Below are positions 32,746-45,600 of a DNA stretch of 64,000 nt, in pieces; the stretch's first letter is position 1, and every line of letters starts with the position of its first letter. A program made the translations under genes and the position numbers. The notes beneath the pieces were generated by a model. The model had not been told where the DNA came from, made no database searches, and saw only the letters and a program-made list of their open reading frames with translations. The stretch is from Phoronis australis (taxonomy: Eukaryota > Phoronida > Phoronidae), in NCBI GenBank assembly GCA_002633005.1, contig NMRA01000191.1, positions 97,992-161,991 on the forward strand. The letters run 5' to 3'.

Positions 32746-34491
32746 AATGCTAACTTTATCTAATGGATTGCACTGACCTGTTGAATGAACGTCTCTCGAA
32801 CCTCGAAGGTTTCTTCTTAAGGGAGCAGTTGGAACTGAAAACAACCATCAGAAGTGCATGACACGAGCAAGATTGCAAAGTTACTGGAAGGAAGATAAAT
32901 AACCGGAGTTCAAGCTACAAAGCAATTGCTGTTCAGTAGACACAATGTAATTTATTAGTATAAGGTGGCAGGACCAGCTTCTATGGTAAAATTACCATAA
33001 GCACAATCTACCTCGCTTCAAGAGGAAAATGATCATTGTTTTTGGTACTACCACACAAATTAATGATTCATTGTTAGCTTGGACATTTTTACGCCTTAAT
33101 TACAGTGTTCCACTGGAAGGTCTTTACGCCCTAGACAAGGTCCACATTCGTAAACCAACAATGTCCGGCTCACTACTGAAAACAATCTTCGCCTAATTAT
33201 GTTTGCTCCACGGAAGTGAATGCAGAATCCCGACATCATGACCATCAATTTTACTCAACCATATGCATCAGTTTTTGTTGTTGCAGTAAATTAAAGACTC
33301 ACGAGAGGAACAGCATAAATACATAGAATTTTTTCTCCAAGATAAACCAGAGATCTGTTAGAGCAGGTAACATAAAAATGTTTCTTTTCACTTTTAAGTC
33401 GTCATTGAGTAACTTTTCAAACTAGCCTTACGCTAAAACCATTTTTAAATCTTAAAAAGAATAACTCGACACTGCTATAAATGCTCAAAAAAGAAGACTG
33501 TGTTGTTACTTGACACCTGTACCATATACATCATGCTAATAATGCAGAATTTTATGAACATTTTGCGAGGTGAACTTCCACATTTGTATAACAAACTGAA
33601 AAATGTTTACAATAGTCGGTACATTTTTATGACTCCTGATGGGAGGATAGCGTCATCTCACTAATAGGTGCTCTTTACAGGCAAAGTGTTTCATGTGTTT
33701 TTAAAAAAGCAAACTCAATCACAATATCACACAACGGTATTCTCCAGTCCAAGTGGATGCCACTAACCTTGAAAATTTTTAATTCTTTACCTGTATTTTC
33801 GTTTTCATTTTCAAAAGACGTCGCTACCAAGTTTTCTGACCACATATTGTGAGGCTGAAACAATATAAAGAGCATAAAAGACGTGACAAATCACTCAAAA
33901 CAATATTTACCAGCAGCTGACCTTAAATAAAGTTTCACATCTAATTGAAACTAATGAGCTTATGTGCCACCAAATTAAATTTAACTTGTTAAATGCATTT
34001 GTCGTCATTATTTTGACATTTGTCTCTTTATTTTGATACCAGTCCTTAGGGTTTATTTTTCATTACTCATCTCTATTTATAGCCTCAAGGGCCTATTTTT
34101 GTATTCATACATTTCTCTAAGCGACACCTCATTGGTCGCCCATATTTCCTTTGTTCAGTTCAACGTGGTCTCTCTCATTCAACCACCTACCTCGTCGTCT
34201 ACAAGACCTACGTTCGTTCTCTGCATTTTTCCCCACCCTTCATCCCGGGGGTCGGTTCCACTTTCTCTTTTCTCATTTACATTTCCTGTTAGGTTTTTTC
34301 AAGTTTCGTGTTCATGCTCTGTACTTTTCCTTTAAGCCCTTCAGGCAGTTCTTTTGTTTTGTTCCCTCTTTCAGGGCTAGTCATTGTACACGCCGGTGGG
34401 CGTTTTGTCCATGCCCATCTTGCAGACTTTTAGTTATTAGTTAGTTTTATCTATTTACCTCATAATAAATGACAATATTCGCAATCCTCCT

Positions 34492-34552
34492 CTTGTTTTA
34501 CTCTGCAACATAGCTCGTGGCGTACCCCGTGCAAAATAGATTACGATAAATA
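34492..34552 (+). repeat. Dispersed repeat, second copy at 63450-63509
   Basis: CTTGTTTTACTCTGCAACAT, then GCTC and GCAAAATAGATTACGATAAA, matched with several differences at 63450-63509 in the same orientation. It may be the 3' end of a retroelement, since the sequence before it contains CATAATAAATGAC. Confidence 0.7.
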
Positions 34553-36052
34553 ATATTTGAGATCACTGAACATAAGCTCACAAAGTTATACCGTCATAAA
34601 ATAGGCCTAAAAGGGTACGTGTATGTAGTTTCCCAGGAACTTTTGCAGTGCCCCCAAAAGACCTCAGCCAGATCAGTGCTTACATAATGTTCCAACTATT
34701 CAATTCAGTCGAAAGTTCAGTAGCCAGCATTTTCAGAGTCAAGCATGGCAGGCTAACAGCAGGCCACCAGTTCATGCATATTCATTATGCATTCCTCAGG
34801 TGCAAACAACAGCTTTCACATAACACGAAATGTTCGTGATAGAATCTCAGGGGTTACAGGGACTATAAACTTGACACGCTTTTATCAGCGACTTCACTAG
34901 TTTATTACCCTTTCGGGCTGCAGGGGCAAGAAACATGTTAATTCCGTCTGGACTGGCAATGGAACTTAACACCATCAGGTAATGTGTATACTAGGCGAAA
35001 ATGAGATGAGGTTTTTCGGGTCGGTCTTTCACGACCAAAACGCGTTATGATAAAATTCGAGAAATTGATCAGTATAGAAAACACAAGAAATGATGGAATT
35101 TAATGAAAACAAAAATGAACAATAATCACTTTGGCATTAATGTAATATTTATAGCACAAACGCATGGCAAAATGTTTAGTTCTAAAAGATCACCGCTGAA
35201 AAATAAGACAAGCTAAACGAATAAACCTAGTACAAAGTCTCAAAGATACAAAGAATCTAAATTCAGTTTTCAGTTCTATTACTAGCTAACACAAACAGCT
35301 CCATGCTCCACGTTCCACCAATGTCAATTCATTACACGCACATTAACACGTGGGAGATAACTATAGTTTAACAACATAAAGCAGACGGCAGGACATTTTC
35401 ACCAAATGCTCAGCAAAGAAGTCAGATTTGACAAGGTTTTTCAAGCTTTTTTAAAGAAAGTTCAGTCATCTGCTTTTGTGCCAACGTAAAATTGATGGAT
35501 TAGCCTGTAAACTTTCTATCGTCGAGGTTTAATTGACTCAAATTCAAACCGATTCTGATTCAGGATCCAAGTTTGAAAAATCAGAGATGAGGGATGTACC
35601 AGTGCCAAACCCTTGACCATTGATAGTGTTTTTTCACTTGTAATTTTGAATACTTTACCTGGTGGATACCAGACTCAACATATGATGTCATAATATCAAA
35701 ATACCATAAAACAATTTATGCACTTGACCCTGGAACAATCCATCAACAAATAACAATTTTAGCATTTTCAGTGATTGCACTCTTTGTATTCGCCATAACC
35801 TAAAAATATATTTGGCACTGGGAAATGTAGTTCAAAAAACTTGGCCGTAAAACAGTTATTGGCTCATTGAATGACTATCAAGAGCTGGATGAGCTGTCTC
35901 CACTCTATGACCAGAGTGTTGCAAATTGTCCAAGAGATAGAATTCATCTCAGGAAAATTTTGGCTATGGTGGCTCGCAAAAATTCAACCACCCCGTCGTT
36001 AACTCAAATCGGTAGTATGAGTAAATATTACCCTCATATTTGTTTTGTCTCA

Positions 36053-36075
36053 ATTGGTTAATTATATTAACCAAT
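36053..36075. repeat. 23-bp palindrome
   Basis: ATTGGTTAAT and ATTAACCAAT around TAT. Perfect arms of 10 bases in AT-rich intergenic DNA; both arms contain CCAAT-type boxes. Function unknown. Confidence 0.7.
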
Positions 36076-36368
36076 CAAATATTCTAATTCTAAAATTATT
36101 TCAAATAAAAATAGTTGCCAAAAGTGTTGTTTTTTGGTTTTTCAAAAGCTGATTATTAATCTTGCTGCCAATAATAAGAAATTTTATGAAATGTTGTTTA
36201 AAATAATTCTACTCACTACAAACCAAGCTTATCATAGACTACAATTTTCGAAATTATTACACTTGTCGAGAGATTTGCCAAAATATAATTTCACTTATTC
36301 GCCATAATGGTGTCCTGTAAATAGGTGAAGATTTATTGCCATATGTTAAACTATGGAATTCCCCGCAA

Positions 36369-36668
36369 TTAAGCCAGCGATACCTGGGAACGGACATCTG
36401 TATACTTGGCCTTTCTCACACTGCTAACATCTCGAGTACTTTGTCTTGGACCCTCAGACAATATTACACTATCGATCTCCTGCAGTTCTGGGTGCAGTTC
36501 TTCAGAGGAGCAACTCCCACAGTTAGACCCTTGTGAGGAAACGCTGTTACTTCGCGACTTTCGATGACCATAAGGACTCGAACTTCGACCTTTGAAAGAT
36601 CCAACAGAATCATGTCTGTTGGAACGTGATGTTGGCTTTGGCTCTTCTTCAAAATTAATTAAATCCCC
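36369..36668 (-). CDS. PARP-family gene last exon: Ser/Arg-rich tail and stop
   Basis: Starts after TTGACTTTAAAG and reads GDLINFEEEPKPTSRSNRHD, then many Ser, Arg and His residues (GRSSSPYGHRKSRSNSVSS), ending SLA-TAA. The composition is typical of a disordered, phosphorylatable tail. The acceptor choice is the least certain part; two other AGs lie within 30 bases, but they put the tail in other frames. Confidence 0.75.
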   Translation of the reverse strand, partial: GDLINFEEEPKPTSRSNRHDSVGSFKGRSSSPYGHRKSRSNSVSSQGSNCGSCSSEELHPELQEIDSVILSEGPRQSTRDVSSVRKAKYTDVRSQVSLA

Positions 36669-39600
36669 CTTTAAAGTCAATAAAAGAGTGGAAATGGTAT
36701 TATAACACTGCCTGAAACAAGTAAATTTATTTATTAAACTGCACTTCACAGTATATTCATACAGTTGACTCATCAGTGACAAATTCACACAATAGCTTTT
36801 AGAAATTTCTATATCCGTTTTCCTTCATATCTTAAACTGATCACAATTTCAGTTTTTAAGATCTAAGATCATCTAAGAATGTTGTGCACTTTTGAACTAG
36901 GCTTGTCTCAATTTTGTCACTTTTTATTATTTTTTGTTATTAAGGGTATGTAGGATGCTAGAAAAATGTCCAAGTTGGGCTAACTTAAGTTGGGCTAACT
37001 TAAGTTGGGCTAACTTAAGTTGGGCTAACTTAAGTTGGGCGAACTTAAGTTGGGCTAACTTAAGTTGGGCGAACTTAAGTTGGGCGAACTTAAGTTGGGC
37101 TAACTTAAGTTGGGCTAACTTAAGTTGGGCGAACTTAAGTTGGGCTAACTCATATCTTAGAAACGGCTAACTGGAGTCACACAAAGCTTTCAGGTACTAT
37201 GCTTTAAGCATTGTTTTCACAAACGCTGTTAGGAATTGCTTTTAAAATATTCCACTTTTTCATGAGGGGCTATCAAAAATAGGACTGTTATGATTTTCAT
37301 GGAAAAAAAACTTTTTAAGTTGTACAAACAGAAAAAAGATATTTTAGAAAACTGTATCAATGTTTTTGAAAACTCTCTGTGAACATTTATATGAAATAAA
37401 ATTTGATCTTGATATTGGTACCATTGTTTTGCTGTCAATTCATTGTTCTTTTTTGCTAAAATTCACTGTGACCTATTTAATATCAGATTGGTAAAAAGTA
37501 AAAAAATCAAATTCTACAGGCTTTGTAATTTGAGAAAATAATGTACTTTTGCCCAAGATAAATTGGACTACAGTTTTATAGATATTTGGCAAAATACGGA
37601 GACCAATAAGGGTCTACATAACCTTAATGACAAGTTCGTATTACCCATGGCAAATTCAAACATGCATTAGAAGTCCACACACTTGGGATGAATTTCTGTT
37701 GTGTGGCAACATGTGATTTTAGCAAGCTGGACTACAAACAAATCTCTGATAGAAACTTAAATGAAATATGCTAATGGACAAATGTATAGAATTTTACCTC
37801 AAATGGGGCAATGCCGATCCCAGGGTCTTCAATGTACACTACATATTCCACCAACACCCTGCTGTTCTGGTAGACAACATATTCGATGTAATCTTTTGGC
37901 TGACCCTGTACCGTAAGTAAAACTGATAGCGTAAAAGCATTGCCAACCAAGTGAATGCTTTGCAATTCATCAATAAAAATTGATTTGCAGCTAAACATAA
38001 GCAATCCAAATGTCATGGGCTCGTGGATCCCATTTCATGACCATACTCCCATGAAAGCTGTGCCAACTTGATACCAATGTGTTTTATTGCAAGATCTAGT
38101 TTGTGTTTTAATACTCCCTGTAGTCTGCAAGTACCGTGAGAATTTCAAATGTGCTTTTATAAATAAGTATTAAATTGACAGGATGTGGATAATTTTAAAT
38201 ACAATATCGATCCAAGGAACAAGCTGTTAAATGACCAACATCCAGACCTCGGTGCCATACTGATCTGACTACTGTATCGAAATAATTCAATTAGTATTTC
38301 TACCTTATAATAGTTCATGTCCTAAAGCTAACCATCAAAATAACAGATTCTGTAACTTTGACATGAGTCAGATATTAAAAGTAAAATACGTGGATATTTT
38401 GTTGGGTCATTTTTTACATAAATTTATGAAATTTCTGGACTTAAGTATTTGTACCAGACAAAGGTCATAACTTGAAAGGTCATGGGAGATCCCCTGCCCT
38501 TTTGTGAAAGTTTCTAATGAGTGGAGCCCAATATGTTTATGTTAAAGCCCCCGTGCACTGGCCATCATTGATTTTTTTATACCAAAATACAAGCTTTTGA
38601 ATTGAACAAAGTACAATTATTGGCTACAACCCATTCCATACCTAGATTAAAAAAAGTGGCCTGGAAAAATTGACATTTCACTGCTAAATGACTGAATTCA
38701 ATAAGTCGGCTTTTATACGTAGCAGTGTTCAATCTATGGGCTGAAGTCAACGGACAAGAGAATAAGTTGTAAAAGTATCAGCAGGCTAAGAAAATAAAAG
38801 GTTAGATAACTTTTTTCAAGTTCACTACACTAGCAAAAAGCAAATTATGTCTTTGGCTAATACAGTGAGTGCTTTACACCCAAAATTTGTTAACAAAAAC
38901 AATATTTTACCTATCTACTAATTTGAACAGGGGGCACTGGCTCGCATTTTCATTTTTTATTCATTCACATCTATAACTACAATGTGCCATAATGTAACAC
39001 ACTACTTGGACAACTCATATGCCCGCAAAAAAGTGCATACTCGAGAGGCCAAAATAAGATGGGCGATATTTTTAATTTCTGTTCATCCATACATTGGTAA
39101 TGCGACATTTCCAGTCACTATACTAATGCTCTCCCCCGCAACTATAAAAATAAATCATTTGATTTTGTGCAAATATATGAAGCAGTTATCGTAAATTTTC
39201 AAAATTGCTAAAATTTCATTCAAAAGTCTAACACAAAGACGGTCTTGCTGAGCTATCTTACAGCATGATGTTATTTCATTACATTCATTTTATTTTCTTC
39301 TCATGTCGTAAATGAATAACAAAGATTGTAAGACACCAAACACCAATTTTCAATTTCAAATCGTGTTGAACTAAAAAAGCAACATTTAGTTATTTCAGCC
39401 CGAAATATTGATGTTTTTCGGCTTTTGCCATATCGGCATGGTTGCACGATTCCTTCCCACAGCACATGGCCCCACAAATCCAGATACCTAATAATTCCTG
39501 AACAATAATGGTGTTGTAGGCCTCAGGATCATTAAGCAAAATATTGAAACTCAAAATGTGCATGAGACAGTTGTCTGGCCAGTCTGGTTATGTAAGATTA

Positions 39601-42600
39601 CCTCTAATGGTGAGCTCAAGCTACATCAGTTACTAAGCAGTAGCCTTAATACCAGGCCATTGGTTGTCTGACTGCAGCAATTACATTCCACAGAGCAATG
39701 CATGCACTATGAAACCGGTCACACCAATATACCGTGTCTTCATTATTCGTGGGCCAATTTTTGAGCTTTTAAAAATGAAATTTGAAGGTTTTCCGTAATT
39801 AAGACAGATATGCACAAACTTTTGAACATGGAAAAGCAAAAACAACCTGAAACAATATTTCAGTAAAGCCAGGCAGCTGTGAAGTTTGTAACTTGAGACA
39901 CCAAATCCAACATGCTCAGCAAGCTTCCTTCTCACAAGCACTGGGGATAACTGAGGAAATTTGGTATGTGTGCCGTGAGATCAAAGGAAACCTCGCTAGC
40001 CATGGACAGCGAAGAGGTTTTGTGTTTCCTTTTCTATGCCTATTGTCTCAGTTTTGAAGGCAGCATAATTAAACGCCGTTAATTCCATTCCCGTTTTCTA
40101 AATGAAAATTCATCGGTATACCCATCTCCGAAACTAAATTGCTCTAGACACTTATTTCCAAAGCATACAATGTCCCACAATGCAAAACCAATGTGAACAC
40201 ATTTTTATTGGCCAATCCTTCACAAAAAACTGCCATTGACCAATCACAAAAGAGAAATTTTGTATGCAAATTGCATTCTACACTGATTGTCAAGATACAT
40301 CTTATAGGTCAGATCTCGCATTTTGGACAATATTCCTTACTTCCTGCCTCAATCTTTGCCGATCTAGCATTTCAAAACACTGACGATTTTAAAGATAATT
40401 TTAACTTTCATCTGATTTTTTGAAGAGAAAGAAATGCAAAAAATCCATAACATTTGAAAATGATTTTTAGGCCCTAAAAGTATCTAGAATACACTGTCAG
40501 ATAAATCTGTAACAGTAATGGCAGCCCTCCCCATCTCATATTTATCCACAAACTAGTAGGAACTACATAACATTGATCACTAAGTATTATAAAACATAGG
40601 AGTACCATAGATCTAACAGCAAGGGATTCACTTCAATACGAGAAACACATTACCTTAACGGAATCATAATACTTCCAGCTGTCACCAGGTATTTCTTTTT
40701 TGGGTTCCCGTTTCAGGCTGCTTTCTGACTGGCCAGGTGGGTACACCTTCATATCACCCAGTAGCACGCGGCACTTGAGAAGGAATAGTTGACCCGAATC
40801 ATCCACAGCCTTAGTATAAGTGATGCACTTTTGGGGATTGTCACTGAAAAATGTGTTCCCAAGGAATAATATTAACAGTTCCTTAAGGTAGGTGGATACA
40901 CAAAAAAATTAATTTTGACTGTTTTTTACATTTTCATATCATCCTAATCTTTAATTCTTGATGCACATTATACTGAAGAAAAATTAAATCATTCTGAAAA
41001 TCCAAAGTTGTTTTTTAGCTATATTTGACCAAGCCTCAGTAAGTCATATGGCTTGAGTGCTCACCAGCTCAGTGATTGACAACTGGGGCAGAGCTTATCT
41101 ACAAGGACACTCTAGCTCTAATCTAACCCTGTCAACAAGCATTGCGTAACCGGGCAATCGAGAGTGATGTACCAGCTGATCAGTATTGGTGTTGTAGCAA
41201 GACCAAGAATGAAACAATTCTATTTTTGACCATGTGAAAGTTAGTAGTGAAATGGTGAACTAGCTCCTGTTCCGAGCCTGAGCCTTTTTGTCTATCTGCA
41301 AAAAAATTAAGTTGAGTACGCCAAGCCCTACCGAAGCCATCACTGCACTCAGCTTTTGGAGTCCGTGCAGAAATTGTGCATGTATAAGAGAAGTCGGTAA
41401 TATAAGGTCAGTTGTCTTGCGAGAGGACGCTGAGTGTTGATGTGGGTGGTGTTGCACGATTCGGTGAGAGTGCATACACGCGCTGTGAAGACAAGCCGCG
41501 TGCGCGACACATGGACAACTACATGCCGTCAGAGCTCTTCGCAGATAAACCGTGCTTCTGTGCTGGGAACGTGCCGTGGAGAAACTAGGCTGTCAAACCC
41601 TGAGGATTTTTAACTTGCCACTGGCCGTAACCCAAAGAATTAGAGAAATGACCCAGTGTTCAACATAACAAAAAATTTTCTAGTGCATAGATTCAAACGT
41701 AACCCTGAATTAAAACTCATGATATTATACGATTTTAGAGGAAAGCAATATAAGAAACTTTAGTAACTTGAGAATCTCACCCAAGCGGCGCTATTTGCGC
41801 AGAAAGTGATATTTTCTTATCCCAAAGTCCATTCGGTACAGGCACGTAAAAATGTTGAACCATTACTATGAAAGTAGTTCTTTATCCTCGTCGCCAATAT
41901 TGTTATGTAGGCAGTAACGCGGCGATTTGATATAACACATATATTGGTTGATGATAATATTGGAATACTAACAAATAGGTCTGTGTAATATAGTTAGAGA
42001 GTCTTTTACAAACTGAGTGGAGAGTTCAGATGAATCGTATAAACAATCAACACATGGTGGTCGGCACACCAGTACAGCAGACAATAGATCAACGCTAAGC
42101 TCCGCCCACGTGACAGCCATATTTGTTTTGGTCGTCTGTCGTGCATCACAAGTTCGAAAAAATGATTAAAATTACGCTGTAAACAAACAGGTATGTCACA
42201 TTTTCTAAATATGAAGTAAATATCAGCTTTATTTCTAGTACTTCAACAAAAATTGGAACATAATGACCACGCATTCTGAACGAAATTTGATCTCAAGTGG
42301 CAATCGATGACCGCTTAACTTCAAAGCCGTTTTTCTCGGCTCGTGATTTCAGGATAGTGACACGATTCTCGGGCCTATTTTTCCACAACACGTGGGTCAA
42401 TTTTAACGAAAGTTGCAAATTTGAAATCCTCTTGGACTGAAGTAAAATCGCGTGCCAGGGTTTTTTGATAAATGGACCAGATTTTTAGTTATTAGACGGA
42501 AAGTGACCAAATGACAAAAAGTGGCGTGCTTGCCCCAACTCACACACAAAAAATGCCACAAAATCAAGATCATAATGATTTTGTACATATATTTGGTATG

Positions 42601-45600
42601 GATAAGTAGAATATTGCGTAAGGAAATAGTTGATGATGATCCCTGTGCATTTTGAAAAAAAAATCTAGGTAAAATGGGATTTGTTGAAAATTAAAAAATA
42701 CGATTTTTTAAAAAAACGAACTACAAAAAACATTTTTTTTTCGATTTTTGTCACTTTCAGAGTCATGTCTAACTAGTTAAAACTCCCTTTTTACTCATTT
42801 TAGTTAGGAACATGGAGATTTGATCAGTGTATACACCTACCTTAATTTCTCCAAACAGATCTAGAAATGCTTTCCATACCTTAAAACTCTTACCAATTTC
42901 GGATAAAAATAATTGCCAAAATTGCTCTTTATATTTTTCAAGTGCTAATCTAACACTGTTGTAAATGGTCACATTTTTTCAAAACATGATATAAAACTCG
43001 AACACGGAAAAGCACCAATTTGGTGTGGCATATTTCAGGGAAAAAGGTGAGAAAACAAAATTTCACTTCTAGGCCATATCATGTCCTAAGCTGTATGGTA
43101 AGATCTTAGTAGTGATTTTTTAAAGATGAGGTGGTGTTATAAAAAGGTTTGTTAGGCAAACGATCACCATGGCACCAGTGACCTACAAAGACGTAGACAT
43201 GCCTCTTTCAACATACCTGAAGTAAATCCCCCTTCCAAAGCGACCCATTCTACTCAGTCTCATATCAAGGCCCTCTTCACAAATCTCTTCTTTTTCAGCT
43301 GCTGTGCCATGGTATAAATATCGCTCATTGAATTGGTAGCCTACAAAAAGAAACCAACAAAACATACTGAGGTATGACTGATGGAGTCGTTAATGAAATA
43401 ACAAACCGTGACAATTAATCTGTGTAAATTTATAGACATAGAGGCAAAATGCATGGCTGTGATTCTATCTTAGGGACTAAGGAGATCTATAAATTAGACA
43501 TGCTAATTATAACTGCTCGTTACATAATGTAATAGTATTCTGGTTTTTGCGGGAACTACAGTTACCTTTTATGGCACATTAGTTAGAATGGTTTATTATA
43601 TAATGCATGTGTATCTAAAATTTAGGACACCGAAATTGAAATTTCTTGATTCTGATCACCAAGAACATGGGTCATTCTAATATCGGAGTACACCGTGTTT
43701 TGTACCAACAAAATTTGAAAATAGACTTCAAATACATGATTGATCACATTTGTTTTTGGCCAAAACATGAGTAAGAACTTTAAAGTCATTTAGCACTGCA
43801 GAGCAGTTTGCACAGGTCAGATCAGAGTCAAAGAGTACTGTTAAGACAAAGGGAGTGCTGTTCTTAAATCATTCTTTGACTATACATTATTATAATACTC
43901 TGGTGTTCAGATCTTAGCCAAGGACAATTCAGGCTTCTGATAAAGGAGGTTATGCATATATAGCAGAGACAGTGTGGCCTAGTGTGATGGATGCCCGCCT
44001 TCTTAACTTGAGTTCGAGTCCCACTCGGCCACACTGGTAGACCCTTGAGTCAGGTTTCTAGCTCCTCAGCTCGATTTTAACTATATATTTACAAAGCAAA
44101 AATACAGTTCCAGGTGATTAGTGCAATGGGCCCACATTTGTGGCCTGCGCATGTCTGGTACAACGTGTACCCCACTGCCTGCAATAATTTTATACAAAAA
44201 AATGGTTGAATCACACTGAGTGCGATTTGTCAGTAGAAACACTGGTTCATTTGAGCTCCAACTGTTTTGATTGCTGGTCTCTCCCCTAACAATGCATTTT
44301 GGTGTGTACCAGTGTGCTACATGACTGGAGTATTGTGAAGAACATTGTCTTGAGAATCGTTTAGTAATAATAAACCGAAAAGTTGACTACAACAATGTCT
44401 TTGTTTACATACGCCCTGATTCTTAGATTTCAAGTAGTTCATATAAAATTGTCATGCGGATGCAATGTAATTCAGCGTCCACTTTGTGATTTCCTAGCTT
44501 GGTCAGTACTGTACAGCTTTTAAAAATACTAAGAACATGCAGATATCATGTAGTCAGAATTGGTTAATTGTCTTACGGCATACTCGAGGGAAATGTAAAA
44601 ACTAAAATTGCCTTTAGGGAGCATAACAGTAGTCAGATCTGCCGAAAAGTCATGGTCAGTCGCTAGCTGTCAAATTTATAGGAAAACAATTGCCACGATT
44701 TGATAAAAATCCTGTAAAGGATTAAGAAGATACAAATACAGATGCAAAAAACCAAATTCCCACTCGTCATGGACTGTTGCCTGCTTCACAGAAACACATC
44801 TGAAAGGGATTTAGGAGACACACCACCAAACGTTGAGTGCTTACACAAAGACGGCGGCAACTGATGCACCCAAATAAATGTACATGTGGACGTAAGGCTA
44901 ATACAGGGTTTCCGATACTTTTAAAAATTTATAATTGCTGCTCATTTCCCATGACCTGAAACTTATTCGAAAAGCTGTATTCAAAGAAACTCCAGCTGTT
45001 TTGCCAAAAATTTAACAATTCCACTCACCAGGAGGTCTATGATTACTCAGGTGTGTCATCTGGTGTTTATATGTGTCCAGAAGCGCATGATTTTGCACTC
45101 GCTCGATTCTGGTTACTTTAAGTTGTGCAAGATCCAGCTCACTTCTTATCACCTGGTATTCAAAATCAGCCTCCTTGAGCTCAAATATTTTATAAAGACC
45201 AGCATCTTCAGGCGAACTGTGTAACCAGTTAGTTGGTACACCTTGGCTGTTCAGTGCAAACGGCAACATACGACAAGGAAACTCATTGCACACAGCTCCA
45301 CTGGTCTTCATTGATTCATTAGCACTTCTTAAGTTTCGGCCAACATGTGCTGCCACATCTCTGGTAGCATTTCTGAAAGTGTTCACTGATGAAGCACCTG
45401 CTACTTGGTTATCATTTCTGTTCGTGAGACTCTTTTTCTGAGCAGCCCTAAAGTTGCCATACATCATTTTGTGGCTTCCTGCCCGTGCACCACGGTAATT
45501 GTCATCGTCGTCATTAGAGCTGGCAACATCATCAGAGCTAGCATCATCTCCACTATACGAATCACCATCATCATCACTAATATGGATGATTCCACACCTC

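Larger units (their letters stand above)
32746..36368. other. Intergenic; no gene seen
   Basis: Contains a 33-base copy of monomer 3 (GGAGGATAGCGTCATCTCAC..) near 33645, a pyrimidine-rich stretch at 34030-34450 ending in a short dispersed repeat (34492-34552), and the palindrome at 36053. The overlapping frames at 34033-34444 have no recognised domain. Confidence 0.55.

Noticed and set aside
34033-34444. Two overlapping frames of about 100 residues
   Set aside because: Pyrimidine-rich low-complexity sequence giving Ser/Phe/Leu-rich chance peptides next to a dispersed repeat.
36934-37170. 78-residue frame reading Ser-Trp-Ala-Asn-Leu repeats
   Set aside because: Entirely the 15-bp minisatellite in an intron; no splice or homology support.
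43967-44060. tRNA gene
   Set aside because: A and B boxes are present but the acceptor and other stems do not pair as a full cloverleaf; fits a SINE head.
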